64,000 bases of DNA. It comes from Vicia villosa. Lineage: Eukaryota > Streptophyta > Magnoliopsida > Fabales > Fabaceae. Both the position numbers and the translations under genes were made by a program. Location: positions 1-64,000 of the forward strand of contig NW_026706234.1 of NCBI RefSeq assembly GCF_029867415.1, read 5' to 3'. Shown piece after piece: positions 54,214 to 64,000 of this stretch. The stretch's first letter is position 1, and every line of letters begins with the position of its first letter. The notes under the pieces were generated by a model. The model was not told where the DNA came from. It saw only the letters and a list, made by a program, of their open reading frames with translations, and made no database searches.

Positions 54214-57200
54214 TGTTGCACCCCAATTTTTGACCACTGAGATCCCACCATACCTTAAATATTAGGATCACCATTATCATTATGCATTTATCATTTGCTA
54301 ACCAAAAATACAAAAAAATTGTTGTTTGTTGCTTGTGTCCTAAGACACGAGACTGATCAAGAAGAAATTGAGCAAACTAGGGTTTTGAGGCCCACAAAGA
54401 AATTCAACATTCTTCTATGATTCAAAGGGTTCTTCAATCAAAATCAAAACCCAAGGATGGGTGAATGCAAGATCAAAATATGATTCAATGACATCCAAAT
54501 TAACATTATAGTCCATTCATACCATTCATTTGAAGAGGCGAGCTTGATTCATTTGGAAATCACAAAACTGCAGTTCATCTAGAAAAAGTCAACTATGCAA
54601 GTTAACCTTTGACTTTTGAGAAAAATAGTCAACCATGGACTTTTAAGGATCCAAATCATCATCATATGGATATTGAAGACATTTGATCAAAGAAAATTCA
54701 AAGAATTCATCAAGAATCAAAAAGTCAAACTAGGGTTTTTAAGTGTATTTTGACCTAATTCATGGATCTCCAAATTTTGCCTACACACTAAAAAATCTCC
54801 CAACATGAAAGTTGTAGATCTTGGCAAACAAACAACTTATCACATTGGAACTTTTTTCAAAAAGTGATTATTTTGAGAGATATGGAATTAAGAAGATAAT
54901 TTTCAAAGACTTAGAAAAATTTTCAAGTGTTTTACTTGGATTTTTTCTTAACTTTATGGCCATTTTTCTCAATGATCCAAAATGAGTTTGAGGAAACTTT
55001 TAACTACTCATTTGAAGTATGTAGCAAGGGCTTTCCAAAGAGTTAAGTAGCATGAAAATATATGGCTCCATTCATGAGATATGATTTTGTCAATATGGCA
55101 CCATGAACACTTGAAAATGAAGAAGAACATGAAGAAAATGAAGAAGTTATGAACCAAAACCATTTCAAATGCAAAGATTCCTTTCTTGCAGCCTATATAA
55201 CTTGTTCAAAGCACCATAATCAGAAGATTACACTTGCTTTTGAGCTATAATCCAAGTGTTTAAGACATTATCCAAGTGATCATTCCATTAATGGTATAAA
55301 GATCACACTTTCATTTTGATAAAGAGGCTTTATGCACAAAGTCCACTCGCCTTGAGCCTCTCCCATGTCTCCTCTGCACCAAAAGCAAATTAAACACCAC
55401 AAGCAAGCTCTCCAAACTCAGAATAATGTCATAGAAGCATGCTTGAACTTGTACCTTGCCATTGGAACTCCAATTTTCTCATTTCTTCACAAACAAGCAA
55501 AAAAGTACAAAGTCACATGGGAGCTTCAAAACTCTGAACTTTTTCCTCCCACAAACCCTAATTCTTGCCTATAAATAGAGGGCATTGCTCATTGCATCGA
55601 TTACACCAGAATTCTCCAAGTCATACCTCACTTGAAATTCTCCATTTTTTCATCTTTTCACTTTTATAGTGAATTCTTGTTATAAGAGTTATGGGGATCA
55701 AATAATGGTTTAGAAAACTTCTAAACATCATTTAGAAGGTTTCTATACCTTCCTTAGCCTTCCAAACACTTCCAAACCAAAAATCACTTTTTAACCTCCA
55801 TTAAAGCTTTCTTTAAGCTCATTACAAGCCAAAACTCAAACCAAACACTTACCCACTCAAATAACCTCTCACATAGTTTCTATATCACATATAGAAACTA
55901 TCCATAACACCCAAACACCTACCAAAGGCTTTGAACCAGAAATCACCATTTCAAAACTCCATTAAAGAACCTTTGAACTCAAACTTGCAAAAACCAATTC
56001 CACTCGTGCGTTTTGAGGCTTTATGGTTTAGATAGCTTCTAAACATCATATAGAAGCTATCCAAACATCTGCATTTGATATGTAACACCATTTTCATAGC
56101 ACACTAACCATAAATTTTTCAGTTTCAAGTTGAAATCGAATTCTGAGTTGCAAGTGTGATCAAGACATTTTGAGCATTGCAAAAGCTTCCCTGAGGTTCA
56201 TAGGAGCTATCTGAATACTTGAGGCATTCCTAGGTCCTCTCATTTGCGCTCCATACCTCCATTTTCAGAGGTATGTAACTCAACTTTGAGCTCCCTCAAA
56301 AGGAGCTCAATTCATGTGCTTCTTGTTACCAAAATGATCTATTTTACATGTTGATTGATAGCCCCAAGGTTTTGAACATTGATTGTTTGAATTAAGAGTT
56401 TAATTTTAAAATTGATTTCTAGGGTTCTTCATGTTTTTCTAGAAATTCATGTTCATCTTTGATTAATAATGTTAGTTAATCATATGGTTAGATTCGTGTG
56501 TTCATTCTGATCAGTTTAGGATCTTAAAATTTTGAAAATGATTAACTTTTGGTAACATTTGAATTTGGCGCCATGGTTGTATTATTGTTGTTCTTTGTGT
56601 GCTGAAGGTTGGAGATGAAGCTCTCAAAATTCCATTTAAAGCGTGTCTTAAAAATATAATGTTATGGAGTTGATTTAGTAACGACTACATCGTTACAGCT
56701 CCATTGGTTACCATGCGCCCTTAGTTCTCTTGCCCACAAGGTCTAGGGTTCGAATCCCCCTCGCCCCAGACTTTTGTTTTATTTTTGCATTTTTACATGT
56801 TTCACATATTTTGAACTGTTTGCATCCTTTTATCATTACACACGCCTAGCCCAGTTGGTCCCTGTTTTGTGTATAGAGTGATAGGGCGTGGGTTCAAGCC
56901 TTGGCTCCCACATTCCTATATTTTTATCACTAGTTTATTTCACCTTTTTTATTAAACTTCAAAAAACCATAAAAAATAATAGAAATATTATTTTTAATCC
57001 ATTATTTTTTGTGTGGTCAATTTATGTTGTCTATTTTAATGTCATGTTAAAAAATCACAAAAAATATTTATTTTATCATCATTTTAAAATTAATCAAAAA
57101 CAAGTGTTTCAATACATGAAAAATCAACAAAAAATATGTTCCCTTTTGAATATTTTTCTAAAGTGACTTAGTATAATTTTGTTAATACTTGTTTAGGGTT

Positions 57201-58672
57201 AGGTTAGAATGTCATTGACTTTCTCATGTGCCCTTAGACCAATTCTCTTAAAGAATTTGGTATTTAAAAATTAAAATTAATTAGGTTTAGGTGTATGTTT
57301 CAAGACCCTAATTTGAAAACCCTAATTTAAAAACCCTTAGGTTAAAAACCCTAACCAAAAAAAATTTGCAACATGATGATCTTTGTTTATCCATGTTTAT
57401 TTGTGCTTGTACATACTTGTTGATTTTAATCCATGTTTTGTACTTAAATTTTAAACCTTGTCTTGTACATATACTTGTTGATTTTATATCCATGTGATTT
57501 GTACTTATTATTATATTTTGTTTATCTAACCCAATGTTTAATCATCACATTAATCATTCATCATTCATACATGATTTGAATCCAAGGGTTTAGATACATT
57601 CATCTCTTGCTTGGTAACACTCACTTGTTTGTTCTTGTACATACATGAGGCATTTATTGTTAATTGTTTAAGCTTGATGTTTTGTCCAAAGGATGGGAAT
57701 GATATTGACTAAATTGTCAAGGTACTTAAATTCTTTTCCAATCTCTTTTATGTTTGTGCAAGGTATTTTAAAGTTTTTCACTTATTTATGGTTTAGTATT
57801 GTTAAAGCTTAACCAAACCCATTTATTTTGAAACCTTGGTATTAAGAATACAATTATTCCCGGTGAAACTATTCTTGATCCATTGATCTTATTTTTTAAA
57901 CCTTGGTGTTAAGAGATGAATTATTCCCAGTGAAACTTCTCTTAACCCATTGATCTTGTATTTTAAAGCTTGGTCCTTCTTTGATTTGTTTTAAAATTGT
58001 TAAGTATTTTAAAGCATAACCTTTTAAACTTATTAGGTATTTTAAAGCCTAATCCCTTTTCTAAAAATTGTTAAGTATTTTAAAGCTTAACCTTTTAAAC
58101 TTATTAGGTATTTTAAAGCCCAATCTTCTTTTAATCTTGTTAAGTATTTTAAAGCTTAACCCTCTTTTAAAGAAAAAATTGTGAGTATTTTAAAGCTCAC
58201 ACCCAAAAAGATTTTGGCCACTTTGACCCCTTTTTTCCTTTTTTAAAAGAGGAACTACAGAAGCTCTGACTTCCCTATTGCACTTAAGGGGGATGTAGGC
58301 CTAAGATGCGATATCTTATCGAGCTCACTTTCAAAAACTTCTCTTCCCATCCCCACCCTCTATTTCAAACAAGTTTTTCACATAGGATTTTCACAAAAAA
58401 AGGTTATTTATAAACAAAAGATAATAACATAAAAAAAAAGGTTCCCATGGAGTACCATGAATATGAGGGGTGCTTAAAACCTTCCCCTTGTATAACAAAC
58501 CCTCCGTAGCCAGAACTCTGATAAGTTTATTAGTTTTAATTTTAAAAACTTCTGTGGGTTTTATTCTCTCTTTCACCCATTCCTTTTTGGAAATAATAAA
58601 GCGCGGTGGCGTCTCTGTTTAAAATGAGCCAAGTCTTCCCATGACTCTAGTCTCACCAATTTCACCGCTACA
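54214..58672 (+). repeat. Ogre 3' LTR (4459 bp)
   Basis: It starts TGTTGCACCCCAATTTTTGACC and ends CCGCTACA before ACACC. It is collinear with 7630-12810 minus the MITE and small indels, including loss of about 70 bp near 54460-54485. Conserved landmarks are TATA at 55570-55577, tRNA-like boxes at 56747-56757 and 56847-56900, and the repeat array at 57955-58200. Confidence 0.95.
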
Positions 58673-58677
58673 ACACC

Positions 58678-59049
58678 AACCTATTAACACTCGATAGAAT
58701 TACTTTCAAATAATAAAACACAAACGGAGAAACAAAGAAACGCGCAAATTCAATCACATATATTCAAATAGCATGGTATACTTTAACAACATCATCAATG
58801 ACTATAAAAAGTAATATATATTCATTATCTTCAACCTTAACATTTAACAATTAAAATCATCAATTTCAAAATAAATTCACCGCAAATTCATCATCTTCAA
58901 CCTTACTACAACAGCTATTTCAAAATCAAATTTAATTCAACCATTAGTTCATTACAAACTTCAATACAAAATATCACTATTTATCATCTTCAACCTTATT
59001 ATAACAACTATCTCAAAATCAAATATCACTAAATACATTGTTTACCAAG
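58678..59049. other. AT-rich target DNA with diverged ~90-bp repeats
   Basis: The stretch contains repeated words such as TTCAACCTTAyTAyAACA and CTATyTCAAAATCAAAT at about 58889-59030. The same words recur at 61500-61610, so the solo LTR S2 inserted into a repeat region. There is no coding signal. Confidence 0.6.
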
Positions 59050-61453
59050 TGTAGCGGGGAAAATCTGAGATCGAAGCCATTAATTGACTCGACTCAATAT
59101 TTCAGTGAAAGTCGCCACCGCGCTTTATTATTTCCAAAGGAAAAGGGAATAGAACGAAGAAAACCCAAAGTTTGTTTTTAAAACAAAAAGAGATCTTAGG
59201 TACGGGTGTTGATTATACGAGGGGAAGGTTTTAAGCACCCCTCATATATGTGGTACTCCACAGGAACCTTTTTGAAAATCTGTGTGTGTCTGCTAAAAAA
59301 GGGTTTGTTTTATTTTTAAAACAAGCTCGGCAAAGCATTAAGCTTTGTGCCTACATACCTCCTCGGTGCAATGGAGAAGTCAGAGCTAATGTAGTTCCGC
59401 TAAAAGGGAAAAACGTTTAAAAATCGAATAAACACTTTATCGTCGTCGGGGAGAAATACTCAGCCATTGATCTTGAGCATGAGAATAAACGAGTTCTTTG
59501 CATCGCAAATGAAAGAAGGGCTCCAACTCGGATAGAAATCAACGAGTATGCCACTATCTCTCTCACGCGGAAAAGATCTCATTATATCAATCAATTTCAA
59601 AATCGTGGGGTATCGCCACTCGTTACAACAATTAGTCGTGTCTAAACTTTTGCAAAAAAGGGCCACTAAGGGCAAAACATATTTTTAAAAGAAAGATTTT
59701 AAAAGAGGTTTTACAAACATGAGAAGGTTTTGGAAAAAGGGAGAATATTTTGAAAATCTAAGAAGGCGAGGAGATGAAGAGGCTATCCTAATACATAAAA
59801 TAAAAGATAAGGAAAGAAACGGTCTAACGGAAGAAGAAGCCAACACTTGACATTAAGAGTCAAGGTAGACTTCCCATCCTTTGAAATATCAATACTAAAC
59901 CAACACATTACCACTTGGGGATCTAGATGAACTTATTATTTTAGCACCACTTTGCGTTAAACACATTAAAATTCTGACGAAAATCGGGCAGAGTAACGGT
60001 TGTTTTCGGGTAAAATCCTTATCTTAATGCCTTGGAATTAACCATCAAGGATTTTCAAGGAAATACCTGCACACACAAACAGACAACAATCCAAAGCCAG
60101 ACAGACAGAATAACGACAGAGTAACAACAAAATCATAGGGTCCAGAGGTACTAAGTCCATAAGTCCAAGTCTCCAAAATGCTCGGATAGTAATCAATAGT
60201 CCATAGGGCCTTAAACGTTTTTTAGATTTTTTATTATTTATTAGTGTTTTAGCATAAAAATAGAGTATGGTCCAAGTGGACAAAAAGAAAATAGCGGAAA
60301 CATAAACATAGCGTCCAAATGGACAAAGAGAAAATGGCGGGAACATAAACATGATGAAATGATAAAATAAAGCAATAAAGCGAGAAATATAAAGAGCAAT
60401 ATAATAAAGTGCGGAAATTAAAGTTAATTGTTAGATGTTAAAGATAACCATCTTGAAACTTGTCAAGTATGTTATCAAAATTAGTAATGAAGATCGATGG
60501 TGAGTGAAGGATGTTCTCGGATTTAAATTCAATGGAAATTTATCAGAAGCTTGATAAAATCATAGCAACTACACGATAAACTTCCATAAGTCTTAAATCA
60601 ACCGCATACAATTCTCTTCCACGTTTGATCTTTTTTGTTCGGGACACGAAATATTGCGCTATGTTAAGCAGATCGCCAAGTGGTTTATGTAGAAATCACC
60701 CTACAACGAGGCCGGTCAAAACTTTATGTACTAATGCATGTGAGAGAAGCGATATATAGATCACTCTCCAAAAGCAATACCGCACGAAAAGAAAATTAGG
60801 TAACGATCTAGTCTTTACCAAGAATCCATAAGAATTCTCAAGGTACTAAGACTTTCATCGATCAAAAGAAAAATAGAGGAGAAGAAGAATAAAAATGCGT
60901 AAAGAAAATCAACTAACACTATCATTAATATCATTCATCTAATATTATGGATTTGGTCATTTCAAACCTATCAACATCCTAGATCCAATGATATTAATGA
61001 AGTAGAGGAAGAAGGAAGTCAAAACAAGCATAAAAAAAGCAAAAAAAAAACATTATGCCTCAGTGGAAATCGATTTACCCCTGTGGGAAATCAATTTCCT
61101 GAGTGCAGATTTTCAAATCTGGCGCAAAAATAGAGTGTTAATTGATTTACTTCTGTAGGAAATCGATTTCCTGCGCGCAGTTTTAAAAAAAATAGCATTA
61201 TGAAGAACAAAACTTGATTTAAGCAAACATATAAACACCTTATGATCACATATCAATTGGAGCACAAAATTTTCATCAATTCACCATCAAATAGGACCAA
61301 TGTAGCATCAAAGATGCATTAAACACAAGCAACAAAGATCTACATCTTAGAGATAATCACAGTATCAAGAATAGAGCTTCACAATGCTGCTCTTGATTGA
61401 TGATTAAAATGCAATCAATGTATGATCTTAGGGTCAAAAATTGAGGTATGACA
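59050..61453 (-). mobile_element. Solo LTR 'S2', same family as S1, with internal deletion
   Basis: Minus-strand ends TGTCATACCTCAATTTTTGACC and GATTTTCCCCGCTACA, with CCAAG duplications at 59045-59049 and 61454-61458. It is collinear with S1 but lacks the segment equal to about S1 6614-7345, which includes the TATA-like box and one palindrome group. The two solo LTRs have different target duplications, so they are independent insertions and not the two LTRs of one element. Confidence 0.88.
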
Positions 61454-61458
61454 CCAAG

Positions 61459-61915
61459 GAACCCTAATACCTCAAAATATAACTAAATATCACTATTTAT
61501 CATGTTCAACCTTATTACAACAACTATCTCAAAATTAAATATCACTAAATATCTCAAAATATGACTATTTATCACATTCAACCTTATTACCAACTTCAAT
61601 GCCTAATACATTGTTTACTAAGGAACCCTAATACCAAAAAAGTAAAAGAAATAAGGTGTTTAATTTGTTTACCTTAACAATATATGTGAACAGTGCGGCC
61701 GGAGAGAGTATATGTGAATAGCGCGGCCAGAGGGAGCTTGTGACGGTGCAGCCGAAATCGTGGCACAGTCGGCCAGAATCGTGCACAGTCGACTGGGGGG
61801 AGTGAACAAACGAAGGGAGAGCATCGGAGGGATTAGCAAAAAAGAGAAGAGAAGAACATACGTTTTGAAAAGAGAAGACAAAATGAATTAGGGTTCGTTA
61901 GTTTTATTTTATTTT
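61459..61915. other. Target DNA right of S2
   Basis: Repeats of GGAACCCTAATACC (61460 and 61621) and TTCAACCTTATTAC (61507 and 61579) continue the region left of S2. A GC-richer part at 61690-61800 repeats GTGAAyAGyGCGGCC and CAGTCG words. It may be internal to the CACTA element whose end is at 62263. No coding region recognised. Confidence 0.5.
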
Positions 61916-62263
61916 TTATCAATTAACAGCCTAAGGCAGCGCTTCTTTAGGAAGCGCTTTCTAAAAGGGGTCCTTTAGCAGCGCTTTTCCAAAGCGCTGT
62001 CTAACCATGAGATCTAGCAGCGCTTTCTTTTTTCATTTTTGGCGTAGTGCCTTTAGCAGTGCTTCATACGTGGGCCTTTAGCAGCGCTTTAGTGAAGTGC
62101 TTTTTAAAGTGGGCCTTTTAGCAGCGCTTTTGAGAAGCGTTGTCTAAGGTGCGCCTTTAGACAGCGCTTTTACACAATTTCGTATTTTTTTTAACTTATA
62201 GCAGCAATTTTGAAAATAAGCGTTGTCCGAGGGGCGCTGCCTAAAACCCTTTTTGGCGTAGTG
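61916..62263 (-). mobile_element. CACTA transposon terminus with hairpin subterminal repeats
   Basis: On the minus strand the end reads CACTACGCCAAAAAGGG from 62263, a CACTA-type terminal repeat. Seven or more copies of a roughly 40-bp unit AGCAGCGCTTTT...AAGCGCTGTCT fill 61930-62230. Each can fold as an imperfect hairpin, as expected for transposase-binding subterminal repeats of CACTA elements. A second copy of the end motif, TTTTTGGCGTAGTG, is inside at 62036-62049. The opposite end and transposase are not seen. Confidence 0.7.
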
Positions 62264-62811
62264 GTTTGGTTACAAGAATTATTTTCTCGCCAACTTTTCT
62301 AGATTGTATGTTTTTTTATAATTCTGAGAATTAAAGTGTATGGCTGAAATTAATTTTCTCCTGCTCTTGTTTCTTTACTTCTCACATTCTTCAGTTTTAA
62401 CTTCTAATGCTATTGGACAATATTTTTTTATATATACGTAGTTGCTTATATTTTTGTATGCACTTGACGTAAGATTCGTGAAACACTCATAACACATTTT
62501 AGTATCTTCATGTATATTTATATCTTAGTAATTTTGGTTTGAGCTGTTTTAATGCTAATTATAAATTTTAGAGTTTCTTTTTAATTCGTTAAAGTGTTTG
62601 TCTGGGTATTTTTCTTTTAAAAAAAAATATAAATGTAAATATTATATTTTATTTTATTGTATTTTTTATTCTAAAAAATAATTAATTAATTAATTCAAAT
62701 TTATTCTTCTATAATTTATAGCTATATATAAAGCAAATAGAAGAATTTGGACTGCCTTTTTTTCATTTTAATTTTGCTATGAATTGCGGTTATTAAAAGT
62801 TACTTAAAAAC
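62264..62811. other. AT-rich intergenic DNA
   Basis: No open frame of note, no repeat beyond (ATTA)n at about 62681-62697, and no recognisable terminus. Confidence 0.6.
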
Positions 62812-63060
62812 TCATTTAGTGGTTATCGGATGAGACGGTTTTTCATCCCAACTCATGACTCTCTTACGCACCACCGAATTGACCTGATTACCCTCGTGCT
62901 TCCGTAGATAAATCTTCAGAAGCATCCTTTTTTTGTTTAACGCTGCTCTGTTTCGTAGATGCACATACGGAAGACTTCCGTAGATGCATCCACGGAACAA
63001 ACCCAGACTCAGAAAACCAGAACAATAACATGTGCAACGATAAAAGATCCATTCATTGAT
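62812..63060. repeat. Cluster of CTTCCGTAGATGCA-type motifs
   Basis: The words CTTCCGTAGATAAAT, TTCGTAGATGCACATACGGAAG and CTTCCGTAGATGCATCCACGG occur between 62899 and 62996. The CGGAAGaCTTCCG junction at 62968-62980 is palindromic. This looks like part of an old LTR with a motif array, but no LTR boundary is visible. Confidence 0.4.
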
Positions 63061-63557
63061 TAAAATCGGCATTGATTAAAAGATACATCGAAATTTCCAA
63101 CAAAAAATTAAGAAAACTAAGAGATCTAAGAAATTACAATAGTTAAAACAATGTCATATGATCCATGCATCATTAGAACGGAATCAACGTCGTCTTCCAC
63201 GTCATTCCACAGAACTTGATGCTAACAATATGGTGAACGTATGATATGGATTTTTGTTGATTTAATTGTTTGGATGAGTGTTTAACCCCTCTATTATTCA
63301 TCATACTTTTTGATGAGAGTGATTAGTGTTGATTCAATTGCAATTGTGTAGTGTTTTGAACTTCTGGAGGTAATTTTCTTTCAAAATCTGTTTCATGTAT
63401 GTGTTCTGAGTTTGCAAGGAGATGAGGAATATCTGATTTGGCTGCTGAATTGAGCCATTTGAAAAACCTTTTTGAAAAACTTGTGGCATGATTGTTGGTA
63501 GGTTTTTGTTGTTTTGTTGAGGTAAGTAATTTTGTTTAGGGACAAACAAAACTCTAA
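63061..63557 (+). other. Probable 3' internal end of a gypsy-type element
   Basis: The stretch directly before the PPT and LTR at 63571 should be internal element sequence, but its left limit is unknown and no domain is recognisable. A minus-strand open frame of 140 codons (63334-63756) crosses the LTR boundary and is therefore not a credible gene. Confidence 0.4.
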
Positions 63558-63570
63558 GTCGGGGAGAGTT
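63558..63570 (+). promoter_or_regulatory. Polypurine tract before the right-edge LTR
   Basis: GTCGGGGAGAGTT immediately precedes TGTTAGGAGTG, the arrangement seen at the 3' end of plant gypsy elements. Confidence 0.6.
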
Positions 63571-64000
63571 TGTTAGGAGTGAATTAATGGTATTTTTATG
63601 TGTTAAATTAACTACCTTTTGAGCTAAAAGTGAACATATCTTGTGCCTTTTTAAGGATTTCTTTGTAGAATTGAACTCTTTGGGTTCGATGCTAATCTTA
63701 GAACAACTTGCATCACTTTGGGTGTAATTTGTGCAGATATTGAAGCTAAGAGGCAAAGACGAAGAAACACGCAGGCGTGGAGCTCTAGAGAGGAAGAGTC
63801 ACGAAGAAGAAAGAAGAGTTAAAGGGCGAGCCGCGCCAATAATGGGCGAGACGCGCCAAACTCTCTGCCTTGGGTTCGCGCCGCGCCATTGCGTACCGAG
63901 GCGCGGTGGCTGCGTTACAAAGTTAAATTATTATAAATAGAAGCCCTAGCCCTCATAAGAAAGGATCCTTGGTGAACGAAATTAAGAGAGCAATCCTAAT
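63571..64000 (+). mobile_element. 3' LTR of another gypsy-type element, running off the window
   Basis: The LTR begins TGTTAGGAGTG after the PPT. A GC-rich block repeats GGGCGAGmCGCGCCAA at about 63824 and 63844, plus further CGCGCC and GGCGCGG words to 63905. A TATA box TATAAATA is at 63932-63939, followed by AGAAGCCCTAGCC, a usual pattern for plant LTR promoters. The family is undetermined; an Athila-like or chromovirus origin is possible. Confidence 0.65.

Larger units (their letters stand above)
7630..58672 (+). mobile_element. Ogre-type Ty3/gypsy retrotransposon (Tat lineage), complete ends, nested insertions
   Basis: The element is bounded by ACACC at 7625-7629 and 58673-58677 and by LTRs starting TGTTGC and ending CCGCTACA. 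The order is 5' LTR, tRNA-Arg-type PBS, leader, ORF1, gag remnant, protease, putative intron, RT, RNase H, second RNase H, integrase, 3' UTR, PPT, 3' LTR. ORF1 upstream of gag, a dual RNase H, an intron between protease and RT, and multi-kilobase LTRs are the established hallmarks of Ogre elements of legumes. Insertions at 14156 and 17884 enlarge it to 51 kb. It is dead: most of gag is deleted, ORF1 is broken, and pol has stop codons and a frameshift. Confidence 0.95.

Noticed and set aside
4281..61453. S1 and S2 as the two LTRs of one large minus-strand element surrounding Ogre
   Set aside because: Each has its own distinct target duplication (ATTGC and CCAAG), and neither has a PBS or PPT on its inner side.
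63334..63756. 140-codon minus-strand open frame
   Set aside because: It crosses the PPT and LTR start at 63571 on the opposite strand, with low-complexity composition and no domain.

Overview
This window is plant nuclear DNA, very probably from a large-genome legume of the tribe Fabeae (pea, vetch, lentil or Lathyrus type). The evidence is an AT-rich sequence made almost wholly of LTR retrotransposons: an Ogre-type Ty3/gypsy element of the Tat lineage with LTRs of 4.5-5.2 kb, and SIRE/Maximus-type Ty1/copia elements with an extra ORF after pol. The species cannot be fixed from sequence alone. I see no complete host gene, rRNA or tRNA gene, and no CRISPR array.

Layout. Positions 1-4280 hold AT-rich DNA with simple repeats, a solo LTR (669-2985, TSD TCTTA) that itself contains a miniature TRIM retrotransposon (1145-1478, TSD AGTTT), the end of a CACTA-like DNA transposon (to 3276), and two weak exon-like fragments on the minus strand. 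A minus-strand solo LTR of an Ogre-like family follows (4281-7421, TSD ATTGC). The main object is a complete but dead Ogre element (7630-58672, TSD ACACC). It carries a hAT-type MITE in its 5' LTR (10728-11393, 8-bp TSD) and is expanded to 51 kb by nested insertions. After it comes a second solo LTR of the 4281-7421 family (59050-61453, TSD CCAAG), a CACTA terminus with hairpin subterminal repeats (to 62263), intergenic DNA, and the 3' end of another gypsy-type element whose LTR starts at 63571 and runs off the window.

Inside the Ogre element, from left to right: 5' LTR, tRNA-Arg-type primer site, leader, ORF1, a truncated foreign LTR (from 14156), the ORF1 tail, a copia element 'A' on the minus strand (17884-46215, TSD ATGAT), the gag remnant, protease, a putative intron, RT-RNase H-second RNase H, integrase, 3' UTR, PPT and 3' LTR. 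Copia A in turn holds an Ogre-like solo LTR in its 3' LTR (18352-21999, TSD CTTCT), a second copia element 'B' in its third ORF (24395-34555, TSD ATAGT), and a truncated Ogre-like element that replaced its RT domain (about 36854-41509). Nesting reaches three levels, and target-site duplications fix the order of most events.

The most interesting signals are in the copia elements. Both carry a long third ORF after pol that does not look like an envelope gene: it has a lysine-rich nuclear-localisation-like tract and a C-terminal coiled coil. In both it lies behind a non-coding stretch with a CACGTG palindrome and a TATA-like box at nearly the same spacing. Both also show a +1 frame offset between gag and protease with a conserved overlap. 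The Ogre LTRs carry two tRNA-like (RNA polymerase III box) units, and several unrelated LTR families carry arrays of short palindromic motifs. No element has an intact reverse transcriptase: the cores are missing in A and B, and the Ogre copy has an altered catalytic motif plus stop codons.
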